This document shows positions 33,161 through 42,219 of a stretch of 64,000 nucleotides of DNA, one piece after another; the first letter of the stretch is position 1; each line of letters opens with the position of its first letter. Under the pieces are notes generated by a model. It made no database searches and was not told the origin of the DNA. It saw nothing but the letters and a program-made list of their open reading frames with translations. A program made the translations under genes and the position numbers. The stretch spans positions 1 to 64,000 of the forward strand of contig NZ_JAHWUS010000006.1 of assembly GCF_019455445.1 (NCBI RefSeq), read 5' to 3'. The DNA is from Pseudaquidulcibacter saccharophilus. Its GTDB lineage: Bacteria; Pseudomonadota; Alphaproteobacteria; Caulobacterales; Aquidulcibacteraceae.

Positions 33161-34162
33161 ATGAACAAGACTTCAAGAATAAAGATGTCTGATGTCGCAC
33201 GTCTTTCAGGCGTTTCGGTTTCAACAGTTTCGCGTGCCCTTTCAGATTCTTCATTGATACCAGAACAACTAAAGCAAAAAATTCGTGAAATTGCAGAAGA
33301 AAATGGCTACGTCGTCAATGCTGCTGCCCGTAATTTACGCCTGCAAACCACAAAAACAATTGGCCTAGTTTTGCCATTAGGCCACGAAGAAAACCAAAAA
33401 ATCACCGACCCTTTCTTACTTGAGATGATTGGTTGCCTTGCCGATGAAGTCTTTAACAAAGGGTATGACCTACTTCTATCAAAAAACCCACACCCAAAAG
33501 AAGGTTGGTTAAAACGGCTAATTGCTTCGCAAAGGTTTGACGGGCTTCTAGTCATCGGTCAATCTGATCAACACGATGCACTAAACCAGATTGCAACCTC
33601 ATATGCCCCAATGGTGGTTTGGGGTGAAAATATGAAAGGGCAACATTATTGCACGGTTGGCGTTGATAATTTCATTGGCGGTCAATTAGCAACCGAGCAT
33701 TTATTATCACGTGGCCGAAGCAAAATATTATTCCTTGGCCCCCCTAATGTTCCGGAGGCTGAAAGTCGTTATAATGGCTATTCATCTGCGATGAAAAAAG
33801 CGGGCAAGAAACCAATGCGTATTGATTCACATTTTGGGTTTAATGATGCGCGTGAAGCCGTACAAAACCTTATAAAGTCAAAACAAAAATTCGATGCAAT
33901 TTTCTGCGCTTCAGACGTTATTGCCCAAGGCGCCATGTCGGTTTTAACTGAAGATAACATTGCAATACCTGATAAAGTTGCGGTTTGCGGTTATGATGAT
34001 GTTTCAATTGCCAAAAGCCTTAATCCGCCTCTTACCACGATACATCAGGATTTATCACTGGGCGCAAAATTTATGGTGGATTTGCTTTTCCAACGGCTTA
34101 ATGGCGATCAAACTTCATCGGCGATTATGCCAGCACGATTAATTACGCGGCAAAGCACATAA
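33161..34162 (+). CDS. suxR: LacI-family regulator of the sucrose locus
   Basis: LacI/GalR repressor of 333 residues. The helix-turn-helix and hinge are MSDVARLSGVSVSTVSRALS with AARNLRLQTTKTIGLVLPLG, followed by a periplasmic-binding-protein-like sugar domain. It is convergent with the MFS gene of the sucrose locus and is the nearest regulator to the two TGCAATCGTTTGCA operators at 38089 and 38240, which have the LacI-type central CG. The Xanthomonas sux locus has the same set (suxR, suxC, suxA, suxB). Sucrose or fructose as ligand is inferred from context. Confidence 0.82.
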   Translation: MNKTSRIKMSDVARLSGVSVSTVSRALSDSSLIPEQLKQKIREIAEENGYVVNAAARNLRLQTTKTIGLVLPLGHEENQKITDPFLLEMIGCLADEVFNKGYDLLLSKNPHPKEGWLKRLIASQRFDGLLVIGQSDQHDALNQIATSYAPMVVWGENMKGQHYCTVGVDNFIGGQLATEHLLSRGRSKILFLGPPNVPEAESRYNGYSSAMKKAGKKPMRIDSHFGFNDAREAVQNLIKSKQKFDAIFCASDVIAQGAMSVLTEDNIAIPDKVAVCGYDDVSIAKSLNPPLTTIHQDLSLGAKFMVDLLFQRLNGDQTSSAIMPARLITRQST

Positions 34163-34209
34163 AGTTAATTTATAAGTTATGAGGCAGGCCCCGGTTTCCG
34201 CGCCGTTAA

Positions 34210-35457
34210 TTAGCCCTGAACCTGCCCCAATTCGTTGTCAACCTCGCTTAAACGGTTGTCGGATGCGTTGAACAAATGGTTCAACAACAAGGCTACAAAC
34301 AAAATAATGGCAAAAACTGTTGCAACATAAAATCCAAACTTGGCATCACCAAAATGATCGGAAACTATGCCCATCAAAAGTGGAGCGATGACCGCACTAA
34401 GGCAAGTAAAGAATAGAATTATTCCGCCAATTGTACCGTGTTGCGATTTTTGAAACCCACTTATACCTTTTGAATTTAGGGTTGGATATATAACTGACAT
34501 AAACAGGCCCGATAACGGTAATAATAAAACGGCAACCCCTTGCCCACCAATTACCGCCCCAATAAAGCACAATGCAATTAACGCCGAACAAAGGCTAAGC
34601 ACGACTGTCCATTTCAAATGTGACATAAGCCATGATCCTAAGAAGCGCCCAGCAGCTCGCAAAACAAAAAATATCGGCAAAGCATAAATTGCAAAAAACT
34701 GTAAGTCACCTTTATAAGTTTTCAAAAAGCTTGGCATCCAAACGAAAATCGCATTTTCTGCACCGACATAAAGCATAATCAATGCACTAAAACTCAGGAG
34801 GTGCTTATCTTTTAATAATGGAATCACATCGGTAAAATTTATTTTTTCGACGCTATCTGCCTTGATAGATTTTGGATATGCCACACGAGATGCCGCAAGA
34901 ACCAAAATCACACAAATAAAGGCGGCAAACATATATAGCCACTTCCATGACGCGCCATTTAGCAATAATTGTGTTACAAGCCACGGGCCAATAATTGCAC
35001 CTATTGCAAAAAAACCTTCAACCATATTCATGATTTTGGTGTGTTGTTGGCTCGAATTTGTAAGGTCGCCAATAAGTGCAATTGCTGCGGTTTTAAAAAC
35101 CCCAATTGCAGCACCAGATATGAACAATAAAATCAGAAAAAAGACAAAGTGATTAACAATCGCAAAGGCAAGACATGCAACCGCATATGCTATAAGCCCA
35201 ACAACGATTGACCATTTACGTCCTAATTTATCTGCCAAGGAACCAAGAAATAAACCAGAAAGTGCAATTCCAGACATTGTCGAATAATGAAATGCACCAG
35301 CTTGGGCCATTGAAAGCTTAAACTCTTCAATGATTTTTGGGATGATAACACCCACCGCATCCGTAGTCATGGCAAACATTAAAAACATTAAATAGGTCAA
35401 AAATAATACAAGACCCATATTATGTTTATTTTCGCTTTTCATCCCTTGATTTGGCAT
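34210..35457 (-). CDS. suxC: MFS sugar transporter of the sucrose locus
   Basis: Inner-membrane major facilitator protein of about 415 residues with 12 predicted membrane segments. Early conserved elements are FSLADKLGRKW-type (here GSLADKLGRKWSIVVG), the loop 2-3 motif. I place the start at ATG 35457, 8 bp after AGAGG; an in-frame ATG at 35487 lies inside a 12-bp inverted-repeat arm. It follows the TonB-dependent receptor on the same strand after a 132-bp spacer with a large hairpin, so it is likely the second gene of that operon. The role would be moving sucrose from periplasm to cytoplasm. Confidence 0.82.
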   Translation of the reverse strand: MPNQGMKSENKHNMGLVLFLTYLMFLMFAMTTDAVGVIIPKIIEEFKLSMAQAGAFHYSTMSGIALSGLFLGSLADKLGRKWSIVVGLIAYAVACLAFAIVNHFVFFLILLFISGAAIGVFKTAAIALIGDLTNSSQQHTKIMNMVEGFFAIGAIIGPWLVTQLLLNGASWKWLYMFAAFICVILVLAASRVAYPKSIKADSVEKINFTDVIPLLKDKHLLSFSALIMLYVGAENAIFVWMPSFLKTYKGDLQFFAIYALPIFFVLRAAGRFLGSWLMSHLKWTVVLSLCSALIALCFIGAVIGGQGVAVLLLPLSGLFMSVIYPTLNSKGISGFQKSQHGTIGGIILFFTCLSAVIAPLLMGIVSDHFGDAKFGFYVATVFAIILFVALLLNHLFNASDNRLSEVDNELGQVQG

Positions 35458-35481
35458 TCCCATTTCCTCTTTAAAAAGGTG

Positions 35482-35560
35482 TGGCATCGGCTTGTTACAC
35501 TATTATATAGCCCATAACTGGGGAGAAATAGGGCTATTAACAGGTAAAAAGCCGATGCCA
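35482..35560 (-). other. Intercistronic nested inverted repeat between receptor and MFS genes
   Basis: TGGCATCGGCTT (35482-35493) and AAGCCGATGCCA (35549-35560) are perfect 12-bp arms. Inside them ATAGCCC (35507-35513) and GGGCTAT (35531-35537) form a second stem. There is no U-tract after the 3' arm in the transcript direction. The element ends just before the MFS ribosome site and may set the receptor:transporter mRNA ratio by blocking 3' exonucleases. Confidence 0.6.
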
Positions 35561-35589
35561 AGTAAAACTTCTGAATCTTTACGAGGGCA

Positions 35590-38010
35590 TCAGAAGCTGT
35601 ATTTCAGAGAAAGTGTGGTTGTGCGTCCATTAATGGCACGGGCGCGAACATAATTTGTTGCATTTGCAGTGATTGAACCTTCTTCGGCTTCTGTAACGCC
35701 AAATGTATCAAACGCATTGTTTACATTCAAAGATACCAATAATTTTTCTGTAAACTGATAGTTTGCGAAAAGGTTAGTTTGAATATAGCCAGGCATAACC
35801 AAAAGATTATCATCACTAGTATAAGATTTTGTAGTGCCAATAAAGTTTGCACCAAATTCAAATTTATCCATTTTATATGATGGCGTCATTTGGAACACCC
35901 ATTTCGCTTGGCGACGTGGTGTGTTGCCTACTTGTGTTGGGTTTAATGCATCTTTGGTAATTTCAGCATTGGTATAAGTTGCCCCGCCATTAATTTTGAA
36001 GTTACCAACACGGTAAGCACCTTCAAATTCAACGCCTTTTGCTTCATAAACACGATCTATAAAACGCTGTGTAGTTGCTTCATAGTTTTGCTCTTCTGTG
36101 GTGGCAAAGAATGCAGTTGCATATAATTTAACGCCGCCTTGAGAGTATTTCACACCAGCTTCATGTTGTTTAACAAAATCAACGGCATCTTGTTTTGCAA
36201 CTGAACCATCTGCCTTAACCTTTCCGAATAACAAACGATCGGCGTTGGCGCGGCCACCTTTTGAAGTACGTGCAAAAAGTGAAACATTATCAGACAAACG
36301 GTAGTTTGCGCCCAATGAATATGACGTATAATTCCAATCATAATTCACTAATTGTGGGTTTGCATAATCAATTACGGATACACTAACTTCTGTTGGCTGG
36401 ATAATTCCATCACCATTAACGTCAAAGTTTGGCTTTTGCACAGAACCGGCATAATTCCCACGTGCTTTACCGCCATCATGGCGAATTGACGCCTCTAATG
36501 ATAATTTATCAATGCTATAAGTCGCAACCAAATATGGGGCAACAATATCATATTGGGTATCATAATGACGGGTACAGCAATTACCCCATGCCGGAACACC
36601 ATAAGCAGCCAATCCATTTTGAGTTAAAAGAGTTGTGCCATTATACGCATTTAGCAAACGGGCATTATCGCCTTTTACTTCCATCAAATAGCTGTTCCAA
36701 ACCCAGTCCATATTGATATTTTGATGGGAGTTATAAAGACCAAAAGTGACATCAAGTTTTGAATTATCAAGATTGAAGGTTTTTGATAATTTTAAATCAT
36801 TTGCCATATTATCAAGATTATTTAGCAAAACATTGAAGGTATGAACACGCATCGCAAGACCGGCATAGGCACTACCAGCACCTGGGCCATTAGCGATTGT
36901 CAGGCTTGTACCGCCAAGCTTTGCCGCAATTTCAGACGCTGTCCCTACGCTCTCTGGGAAAAGTGAAACAAAATCACCACTATTTTGAGCATAACGGAAT
37001 TTGTTATCAAGATTCCAACCGCCACCAACGTCAAATTTTGCTTCTGCATTGAACGCTTTTACAACAGGGTGCATACCATCACGCACATCCGAAACATGGT
37101 TTTGATTATTAGAGCCAAGACCTGCATCTGAAAGGAAATATGCCGAATGGATTGTATCTGATTGCGCATCAAGCCCAGGTACTGAACCCCATTTAGGATC
37201 AGCATTTGTACCGGAAACCGCCATTGGCATCGGCAGATAGCCAATCGTGCGGTCATTAAGATATTTAAAGCCGACACGAACAAAGCCATTGTCAAAGTGA
37301 CGAGTTAAATTACCTTCAAATTGTCCGCCATTATTTGCATCATATCCGGCTTTTCTAGGGCCTTCACCTTTGCGATAAAAACCACCAATATGGAAATTTG
37401 TATTATCAGAAAAAGCACCGCCATAATCAAACTCAACACGGCTTTGGTCAAAATCGAGACCTTGAGTAATCTGAACCGCACCACCTTCAGCAGAACCATC
37501 TTTTGAAATAATGTTTAAAATCCCACCCGGAGAGTTAGACGCCAATGTTGAAGCCGTACCACCACGCACAGCCTCGATACGACCAACACTTAAATCTGTA
37601 CGAAGGAAAATATCGGCATTACCAAATGCAATGTCACCAAATTCAAGAATTGGAAGGCCATCTTCTTGGATCTGTAAGAATTTTGCGCCACCAGCAGCAA
37701 CCGGCAAACCACGTACAGCAATATTGGCATTACCCTCTCCGCCAGTTGATTCAGAACGGAAACCAGGAATATTTCGGAAAATCTCCGCCGCAGAACGCGG
37801 TGCCGCCTTGGCAATTTCTGCATTACCAAGAGAAGAAATTGAAATAGAAGTATCAAGACGATTTTGCCCCTTGGCAACACCTGTAACAACTACGACCTCT
37901 TCTTTAGCATTGTCTGATTTATTGGCATCTTGTGCATTCGCCACAGTAGAAATCGCGAATAGTGAGCATCCGGCCATAAGCCATGCAGTGGCTTTTACGT
38001 AATTCTTCAT
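35590..38010 (-). CDS. suxA: TonB-dependent receptor, sucrose-type
   Basis: Outer-membrane active transporter of 806 residues. It has a signal peptide ending in TVANAQ, a TonB box-like stretch EEVVVVTG, a plug domain (residues about 55-170, with RSAAEIFRNIPGFRSESTGG and EAVRGGTASTLASNSPGGI) and a barrel ending in SLKYSF. The start has a GGGAGGA ribosome site. A LacI-type operator lies 79-92 bp upstream. Placement beside amylosucrase, fructokinase, MFS and LacI genes mirrors the Xanthomonas sux locus, in which SuxA takes up sucrose with high affinity. The substrate is therefore inferred from synteny. Confidence 0.88.
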   Translation of the reverse strand: MKNYVKATAWLMAGCSLFAISTVANAQDANKSDNAKEEVVVVTGVAKGQNRLDTSISISSLGNAEIAKAAPRSAAEIFRNIPGFRSESTGGEGNANIAVRGLPVAAGGAKFLQIQEDGLPILEFGDIAFGNADIFLRTDLSVGRIEAVRGGTASTLASNSPGGILNIISKDGSAEGGAVQITQGLDFDQSRVEFDYGGAFSDNTNFHIGGFYRKGEGPRKAGYDANNGGQFEGNLTRHFDNGFVRVGFKYLNDRTIGYLPMPMAVSGTNADPKWGSVPGLDAQSDTIHSAYFLSDAGLGSNNQNHVSDVRDGMHPVVKAFNAEAKFDVGGGWNLDNKFRYAQNSGDFVSLFPESVGTASEIAAKLGGTSLTIANGPGAGSAYAGLAMRVHTFNVLLNNLDNMANDLKLSKTFNLDNSKLDVTFGLYNSHQNINMDWVWNSYLMEVKGDNARLLNAYNGTTLLTQNGLAAYGVPAWGNCCTRHYDTQYDIVAPYLVATYSIDKLSLEASIRHDGGKARGNYAGSVQKPNFDVNGDGIIQPTEVSVSVIDYANPQLVNYDWNYTSYSLGANYRLSDNVSLFARTSKGGRANADRLLFGKVKADGSVAKQDAVDFVKQHEAGVKYSQGGVKLYATAFFATTEEQNYEATTQRFIDRVYEAKGVEFEGAYRVGNFKINGGATYTNAEITKDALNPTQVGNTPRRQAKWVFQMTPSYKMDKFEFGANFIGTTKSYTSDDNLLVMPGYIQTNLFANYQFTEKLLVSLNVNNAFDTFGVTEAEEGSITANATNYVRARAINGRTTTLSLKYSF

Positions 38011-38088
38011 ATTTTCCTCCCGGCTCTTGTTTAAGCCAAATATTTTTCCGCGTCTTTATGGCGCGTGTGTTTTTTTATTAATATAATA

Positions 38089-38102
38089 TGCAATCGTTTG
38101 CA
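38089..38102. promoter_or_regulatory. LacI-type operator, receptor side
   Basis: TGCAATCGTTTGCA: 5-bp arms TGCAA/TTGCA around a central CG-containing core, the usual LacI-family form. It is 79 bp upstream of the receptor ATG. An identical 14-mer occurs at 38240-38253. Confidence 0.75.
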
Positions 38103-38239
38103 AGTCTTTTTTTACATATTTGTTATTTTTATTAATCGCACCAATCAACTAATACTATTGAAGCCCTGCAAAATAAGGCTTTTGCAACATAGCACAATTA
38201 TCGCACGGCAAGCATGTTTTTAATTTCGCAATTATATCT
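38103..38239. other. Divergent promoter region of the sucrose locus
   Basis: This AT-rich stretch between the two operators should hold both promoters. I see no strong consensus pair in either direction. No gene is present. The 151-bp centre-to-centre spacing of the operators is compatible with DNA looping by a tetrameric or bridging repressor. Confidence 0.45.
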
Positions 38240-38253
38240 TGCAATCGTTTGCA
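38240..38253. promoter_or_regulatory. LacI-type operator, amylosucrase side
   Basis: Second exact copy of TGCAATCGTTTGCA, in the same orientation as the first, 85 bp upstream of the amylosucrase TTG start. Confidence 0.75.
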
Positions 38254-38337
38254 TTGTGCTGTATTGGAGAATTAATAAAATATGAGGCCGCCAAAGCACT
38301 CATAAAGACAATAATAATATTTACAGGGGAATTCGAT

Positions 38338-40116
38338 TTGACCTTACAAGATGCGCCTAACAGCGTTATTGATTCTCTCGCTGCCTCAAAAACGCATACC
38401 CAAAGCAAGTATTGGCGAGATGCCATGACGGCACTTGAAGAATTATATGGCAAAGATGATATTGAATGGCTTGCGCCACAAATTTCTAAAATTTTGGCTA
38501 AAAACATTTTATCGCGTAAAATCGAACTAAAATTGCTCGATGAAAAGCGTTCACAAACTCCATTATGGTATGCGCAAAAAGGGCGCCCCGCTTATTGCTG
38601 TTATATTGATAAATTCGGCCAAGATTTTGATGGAGCATTACAACATCTTGATTACCTAGAAAATTTGAACGTTGGTTTATTGCACACACTTCCACTTTTG
38701 AAGCCACGCGAAGGCGATAGTGATGGCGGCTTTGCCATTGCCGACTTCTTTGATACAGACCCCAAGCTTGGCAATATTATAAAGTTTGAGAACCTTGCCA
38801 ATGAACTTCATAAGCGTGATATTGGCCTTATAATTGATATTGTTTGCAACCATACTGCAATGGAAAATGAATGGGCACAAAGATGGTTAAAGGGGGATCC
38901 TGAATTTGCAGACTTTTACTACGCTTTTGATAAATCTGAGGTCGACGCATACGAAGCTGGATTAATAGATGTATTCCCAGACACCGCCCCAGGTAGCTTT
39001 AGCTATAATGAAGAAATTGGAAAATATATTTGGACGACATTCTATCCATTCCAATGGGACTTAAACTATAAAAACCCCAAAGTTTTTATAAAAATGCTCG
39101 AGGCATTGTTATTCCTGACCAACAAAGGTGTGGACGGTTTCAGGTTAGATTCAGCACCTTTTCTTTGGAAAACCAAGGGCACTCTCTGTCGTAATCATAA
39201 AAACACCCACAAAATAATTATAGCTTGGCGAAATTTATTGAAAATATTATCGCCTTCGAGTTTTCTACTGGCTGAAGCCATTGAAAGCATTTCCGAAGTT
39301 ATCCCATTTTTTGGTTCAAAAGATGCCCCTGAATGTGACCTTGCCTATAATAATGTTCTTATGACCGCACTGTGGGCTGGTATTGCCGATGGAAACGGAC
39401 AAATTGTCGAAAAAGCATTATCAAAAGCTAGTTTAAAGCCAGCCAATGCCAAGTGGCTTAATTATATACGTTGTCATGATGATATTATCTGGATCGCCCT
39501 AAAAGATATTGCAACAAATGAAGACATGCAAAGATGGGCAGATTTTTACAATAATTCCCAAGGCTTCGCGACCGCAATGGCATTTCAAGCCCCTGAAAAC
39601 ATGCCAAAGTCAAGCTGCGGAATGGCATCGGGATTATGCGGCATTGGTAAAGATGATTATGGCCTTGAACGTTTAAAATTGCTAAATGCAATCATATATG
39701 TGACCGAAGGCGTTCCTATGATTTATATGGGCGATGAAATTGGCCTTGGTAATGATTATAGCTTCTTGGAAAATGATGAAACCAAGGCAGAAATACGCTG
39801 GCTTCATCGCCCTAAAATGGATTGGGACCTTGCGGCGGATCATAATAAAATTATTGTTTTTTTCCAACAATTTGGGAAATTAGTAAAAGAAAATATTCCA
39901 TCCCATAATGCCGATTATATAAAAGCCGAAACCATTGAAGACGGCAAGGCGTTAAAAATCACACAAGGCTTTGGCAAGGGTGAAATTGTATTAATTGCAA
40001 ATTTCACTTGCGAAGAAATCAATTTGCCACAAACTACAAACCTGACCCAGCTTTATGGTGATAAAGAAAAATTATCGGCCTATGGGGTTAATTTATATCG
40101 GGGGACAATTGCATGA
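38338..40116 (+). CDS. suxB: Amylosucrase-like GH13 enzyme
   Basis: GH13 enzyme of 592 residues that splits sucrose, transferring glucose to a glucan or water and releasing fructose. The catalytic set is Asp271 in GVDGFRLDSAPFLWK, Glu313 in FLLAEAIES and Asp381 within RCHDDI. Segments such as LDEKRSQTPLWYAQKGRPAY and VPMIYMGDEIGLGNDYSFL match amylosucrases (GH13_4) better than sucrose phosphorylases. I choose TTG 38338, 7 bp after AGGGGA; the frame is open back to 38239, but that would put the operator inside the gene. It overlaps the fructokinase gene by 4 bp, which explains the fate of the fructose. No signal peptide is seen, so it is cytoplasmic. Confidence 0.88.
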   Translation: MTLQDAPNSVIDSLAASKTHTQSKYWRDAMTALEELYGKDDIEWLAPQISKILAKNILSRKIELKLLDEKRSQTPLWYAQKGRPAYCCYIDKFGQDFDGALQHLDYLENLNVGLLHTLPLLKPREGDSDGGFAIADFFDTDPKLGNIIKFENLANELHKRDIGLIIDIVCNHTAMENEWAQRWLKGDPEFADFYYAFDKSEVDAYEAGLIDVFPDTAPGSFSYNEEIGKYIWTTFYPFQWDLNYKNPKVFIKMLEALLFLTNKGVDGFRLDSAPFLWKTKGTLCRNHKNTHKIIIAWRNLLKILSPSSFLLAEAIESISEVIPFFGSKDAPECDLAYNNVLMTALWAGIADGNGQIVEKALSKASLKPANAKWLNYIRCHDDIIWIALKDIATNEDMQRWADFYNNSQGFATAMAFQAPENMPKSSCGMASGLCGIGKDDYGLERLKLLNAIIYVTEGVPMIYMGDEIGLGNDYSFLENDETKAEIRWLHRPKMDWDLAADHNKIIVFFQQFGKLVKENIPSHNADYIKAETIEDGKALKITQGFGKGEIVLIANFTCEEINLPQTTNLTQLYGDKEKLSAYGVNLYRGTIA

Positions 40117-40991
40117 TTATTGGCATTGAACTTGGTGGTACAAAAATAAACATTGCATGTGGCAACAATCCTGAAAACCTTGGTGAAACTATTCGTATTG
40201 AAACCACCACCCCACTTGAAACAATGGAAAACATCAATGTTGCCGTTAAGCAACTCGTTGCAAAACACCCGAATATACAAGGAATTGGTATCGCAAGCTT
40301 TGGTCCGGTTGAACTAAACCCAAAATCCATAAATTATGGAAAAATACTTGATACGCCAAAACCTGGATGGTCAAACACTTCGCTTATCAATGATTTGATG
40401 GCGAACTTCCCAGATTTACCAATACGAATTGATAGCGATGTTAACGCGGCCGCACTATCTGAAAAATATTGGGGCAATGGTATTGGTAATGGTAATATTG
40501 CCTACATTACGATTGGAACTGGAATTGGTGTTGGCTTAATCGTTAATGATGCCTGCGTTCACGGGACAATGCACCCAGAAGCCGGCCATATAATCGTTCG
40601 TCGTCATCCCAATGATGATTATAAAGGGTTTTGTGTTTTTCACGGCGATTGCCTTGAAGGTTTGGCATGTGGGCCATCAATCATGGCGCGTTATGGTAAG
40701 TCAGCCAGTAATTTTGACCAAGATCATGAGATTTGGGATTTTGTTGGTTATTATATTGGGCAATTATGCAATACATTAATCCTTACCAATGCCGTTGAAA
40801 AAATTATAATTGGCGGCGGGGTTGGCCTTAACCCAAATCTTTTGCCCAAAGTGCACGAACATTGCCATGATTTATTGGCAAATTATTTGCCACATTATCG
40901 CAATATAGACGGTATTCGCGATTTAATCAGCAATCCAGCACTCGGTGACAAGGCGGGGGTATTGGGGGCAATCGCGCTATTCAACGACTGA
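40113..40991 (+). CDS. ROK-family fructokinase
   Basis: Sugar kinase of 292 residues. The N-terminal ATP motif is IGIELGGTKIN, the second phosphate motif is ITIGTGIGVGLIV, and the ROK zinc-site pattern is seen in EAGHIIVRRHPNDDY with GFCVFHGDCLEGLACGPS (Cys/His cluster). These features favour ROK fructokinase over glucokinase, and the partner amylosucrase supplies fructose. It overlaps the amylosucrase gene by 4 bp (ATGA) and converges with an FHS transporter gene, overlapping it by 15 bp tail to tail. Glucose or mannose as the substrate cannot be excluded. Confidence 0.87.
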   Translation: MIIGIELGGTKINIACGNNPENLGETIRIETTTPLETMENINVAVKQLVAKHPNIQGIGIASFGPVELNPKSINYGKILDTPKPGWSNTSLINDLMANFPDLPIRIDSDVNAAALSEKYWGNGIGNGNIAYITIGTGIGVGLIVNDACVHGTMHPEAGHIIVRRHPNDDYKGFCVFHGDCLEGLACGPSIMARYGKSASNFDQDHEIWDFVGYYIGQLCNTLILTNAVEKIIIGGGVGLNPNLLPKVHEHCHDLLANYLPHYRNIDGIRDLISNPALGDKAGVLGAIALFND

Positions 40992-42203
40992 TTGACGGGC
41001 CTTTAATGCAAAAAAAGCAATAAATCCATATGCCAATAATGGCACTATAAACGCACTATTAAGGACAAAATTATCTGCAATAAGCCCCACCATTAACGGT
41101 AATGCAGCGCCAAATGAAATCGCCAGAACTAAAAGCCCAGAAGTAGCCGCATGGCTTGCCTTGCTACGCTCTAATGTAAGGGTGAAAATAGTTGGAAATT
41201 GTATTGAATTGAAAAAGCCAACCAAAAGTGCGGCATAGCCAATTATTGCCCCACTCCCCAAAACGACAAGCAAACAAAGCGCAGCGGCACAAATTGCGGC
41301 AATTACCAATAAATTATACGCCTTGATAAATCGCAAGGCATAAGTACCAATAAATCGTCCCAAAAGCGCCCCACCCCAATAAAAATTACCAAGCAGGAAG
41401 CCTGCGGTTTTTAAATCAAGACCAAGAACCCTTTCATTATGAAGGAAATTTATCATCAAAGATCCGATGGCAACCTCTGAACCAACATAAAGTGCAAGTG
41501 CCGTCGCACCAAAGAGCGCCCAGCGGGATTTAAATGCCCCTGCAATTTCAGCATTATGATTTTGACTTGTAATATGTTTCGCAAATGGCTTTAAAAATGC
41601 CAAAACCGCCAACAATAAAACCACAATTATTAGGGCAATATAAATATAGGCTTGCCCAACCAATTCAACAGTTTGTAAAGCTGGTAACGATGCTATATCA
41701 CGCCGTGATAACAACATCTCTGAGCCAAAATGAACGCCAATAACCACACCGAGAGAGTTCAAGGTTTGCGCCAAGGTAAGGCGAAAATGGCTTTTGTCTG
41801 GTGTGCCCATTCCGGCAACCAATGGACTTGCTGCTACCTGAAGACTATTCACCCCAGACGACATAATAAATACCGCAAATAAAACTATAAAATAATTCTG
41901 CCAGACCCTAAGCAATTGCATGACAAAACACGCGGCAATCATTGTCAATAAAGCTAAGAAAATTACCCGCCCCGAACCATATTTACTTACGAAAATTGCT
42001 GCTGGGATTGAAATCACGCCACATGCGATAAAGCTTGTAATTTGGGTGGCGATTGCCGCACTCCAGCTAAGGTGAAAGGCGGCCTTTAGGGTTGTTAAAA
42101 GTGGGTCATTATTGGAATTGACAAAACCCCAGCCAAAAAACAAAAGTATAAGCACAATAAAGGCAATTTTACTTTGATTATCTGGCTGGGGTTTAGAATT
42201 CAT
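40977..42203 (-). CDS. FHS-family MFS sugar transporter (second copy)
   Basis: Inner-membrane sugar:proton symporter of the fucose/galactose/glucose (FucP/GluP/NagP) class, 408 residues. LLFFGWGFVNSNNDPLLTTL and LQVAASPLVAGMGTPDKSHF are family hallmarks. It is the last gene of the second glycan operon, 16 bp after a paralogue that shares these motifs but differs widely elsewhere. The ribosome site is weak, suggesting coupling to the upstream gene. Its end overlaps the fructokinase end by 15 bp. The likely substrate is glucose or N-acetylglucosamine released by the upstream hydrolases. Confidence 0.85.
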   Translation of the reverse strand: MNSKPQPDNQSKIAFIVLILLFFGWGFVNSNNDPLLTTLKAAFHLSWSAAIATQITSFIACGVISIPAAIFVSKYGSGRVIFLALLTMIAACFVMQLLRVWQNYFIVLFAVFIMSSGVNSLQVAASPLVAGMGTPDKSHFRLTLAQTLNSLGVVIGVHFGSEMLLSRRDIASLPALQTVELVGQAYIYIALIIVVLLLAVLAFLKPFAKHITSQNHNAEIAGAFKSRWALFGATALALYVGSEVAIGSLMINFLHNERVLGLDLKTAGFLLGNFYWGGALLGRFIGTYALRFIKAYNLLVIAAICAAALCLLVVLGSGAIIGYAALLVGFFNSIQFPTIFTLTLERSKASHAATSGLLVLAISFGAALPLMVGLIADNFVLNSAFIVPLLAYGFIAFFALKARQSVVE

Positions 42204-42219
42204 GCCAAGTTTAAACCTG

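Noticed and set aside
34183-34226. GGCAGG/CCTGCC repeat as a terminator for the convergent lacI and MFS genes
   Set aside because: Arms are only 6 bp and far apart, one arm lies inside the MFS coding end, and there is no U-tract.
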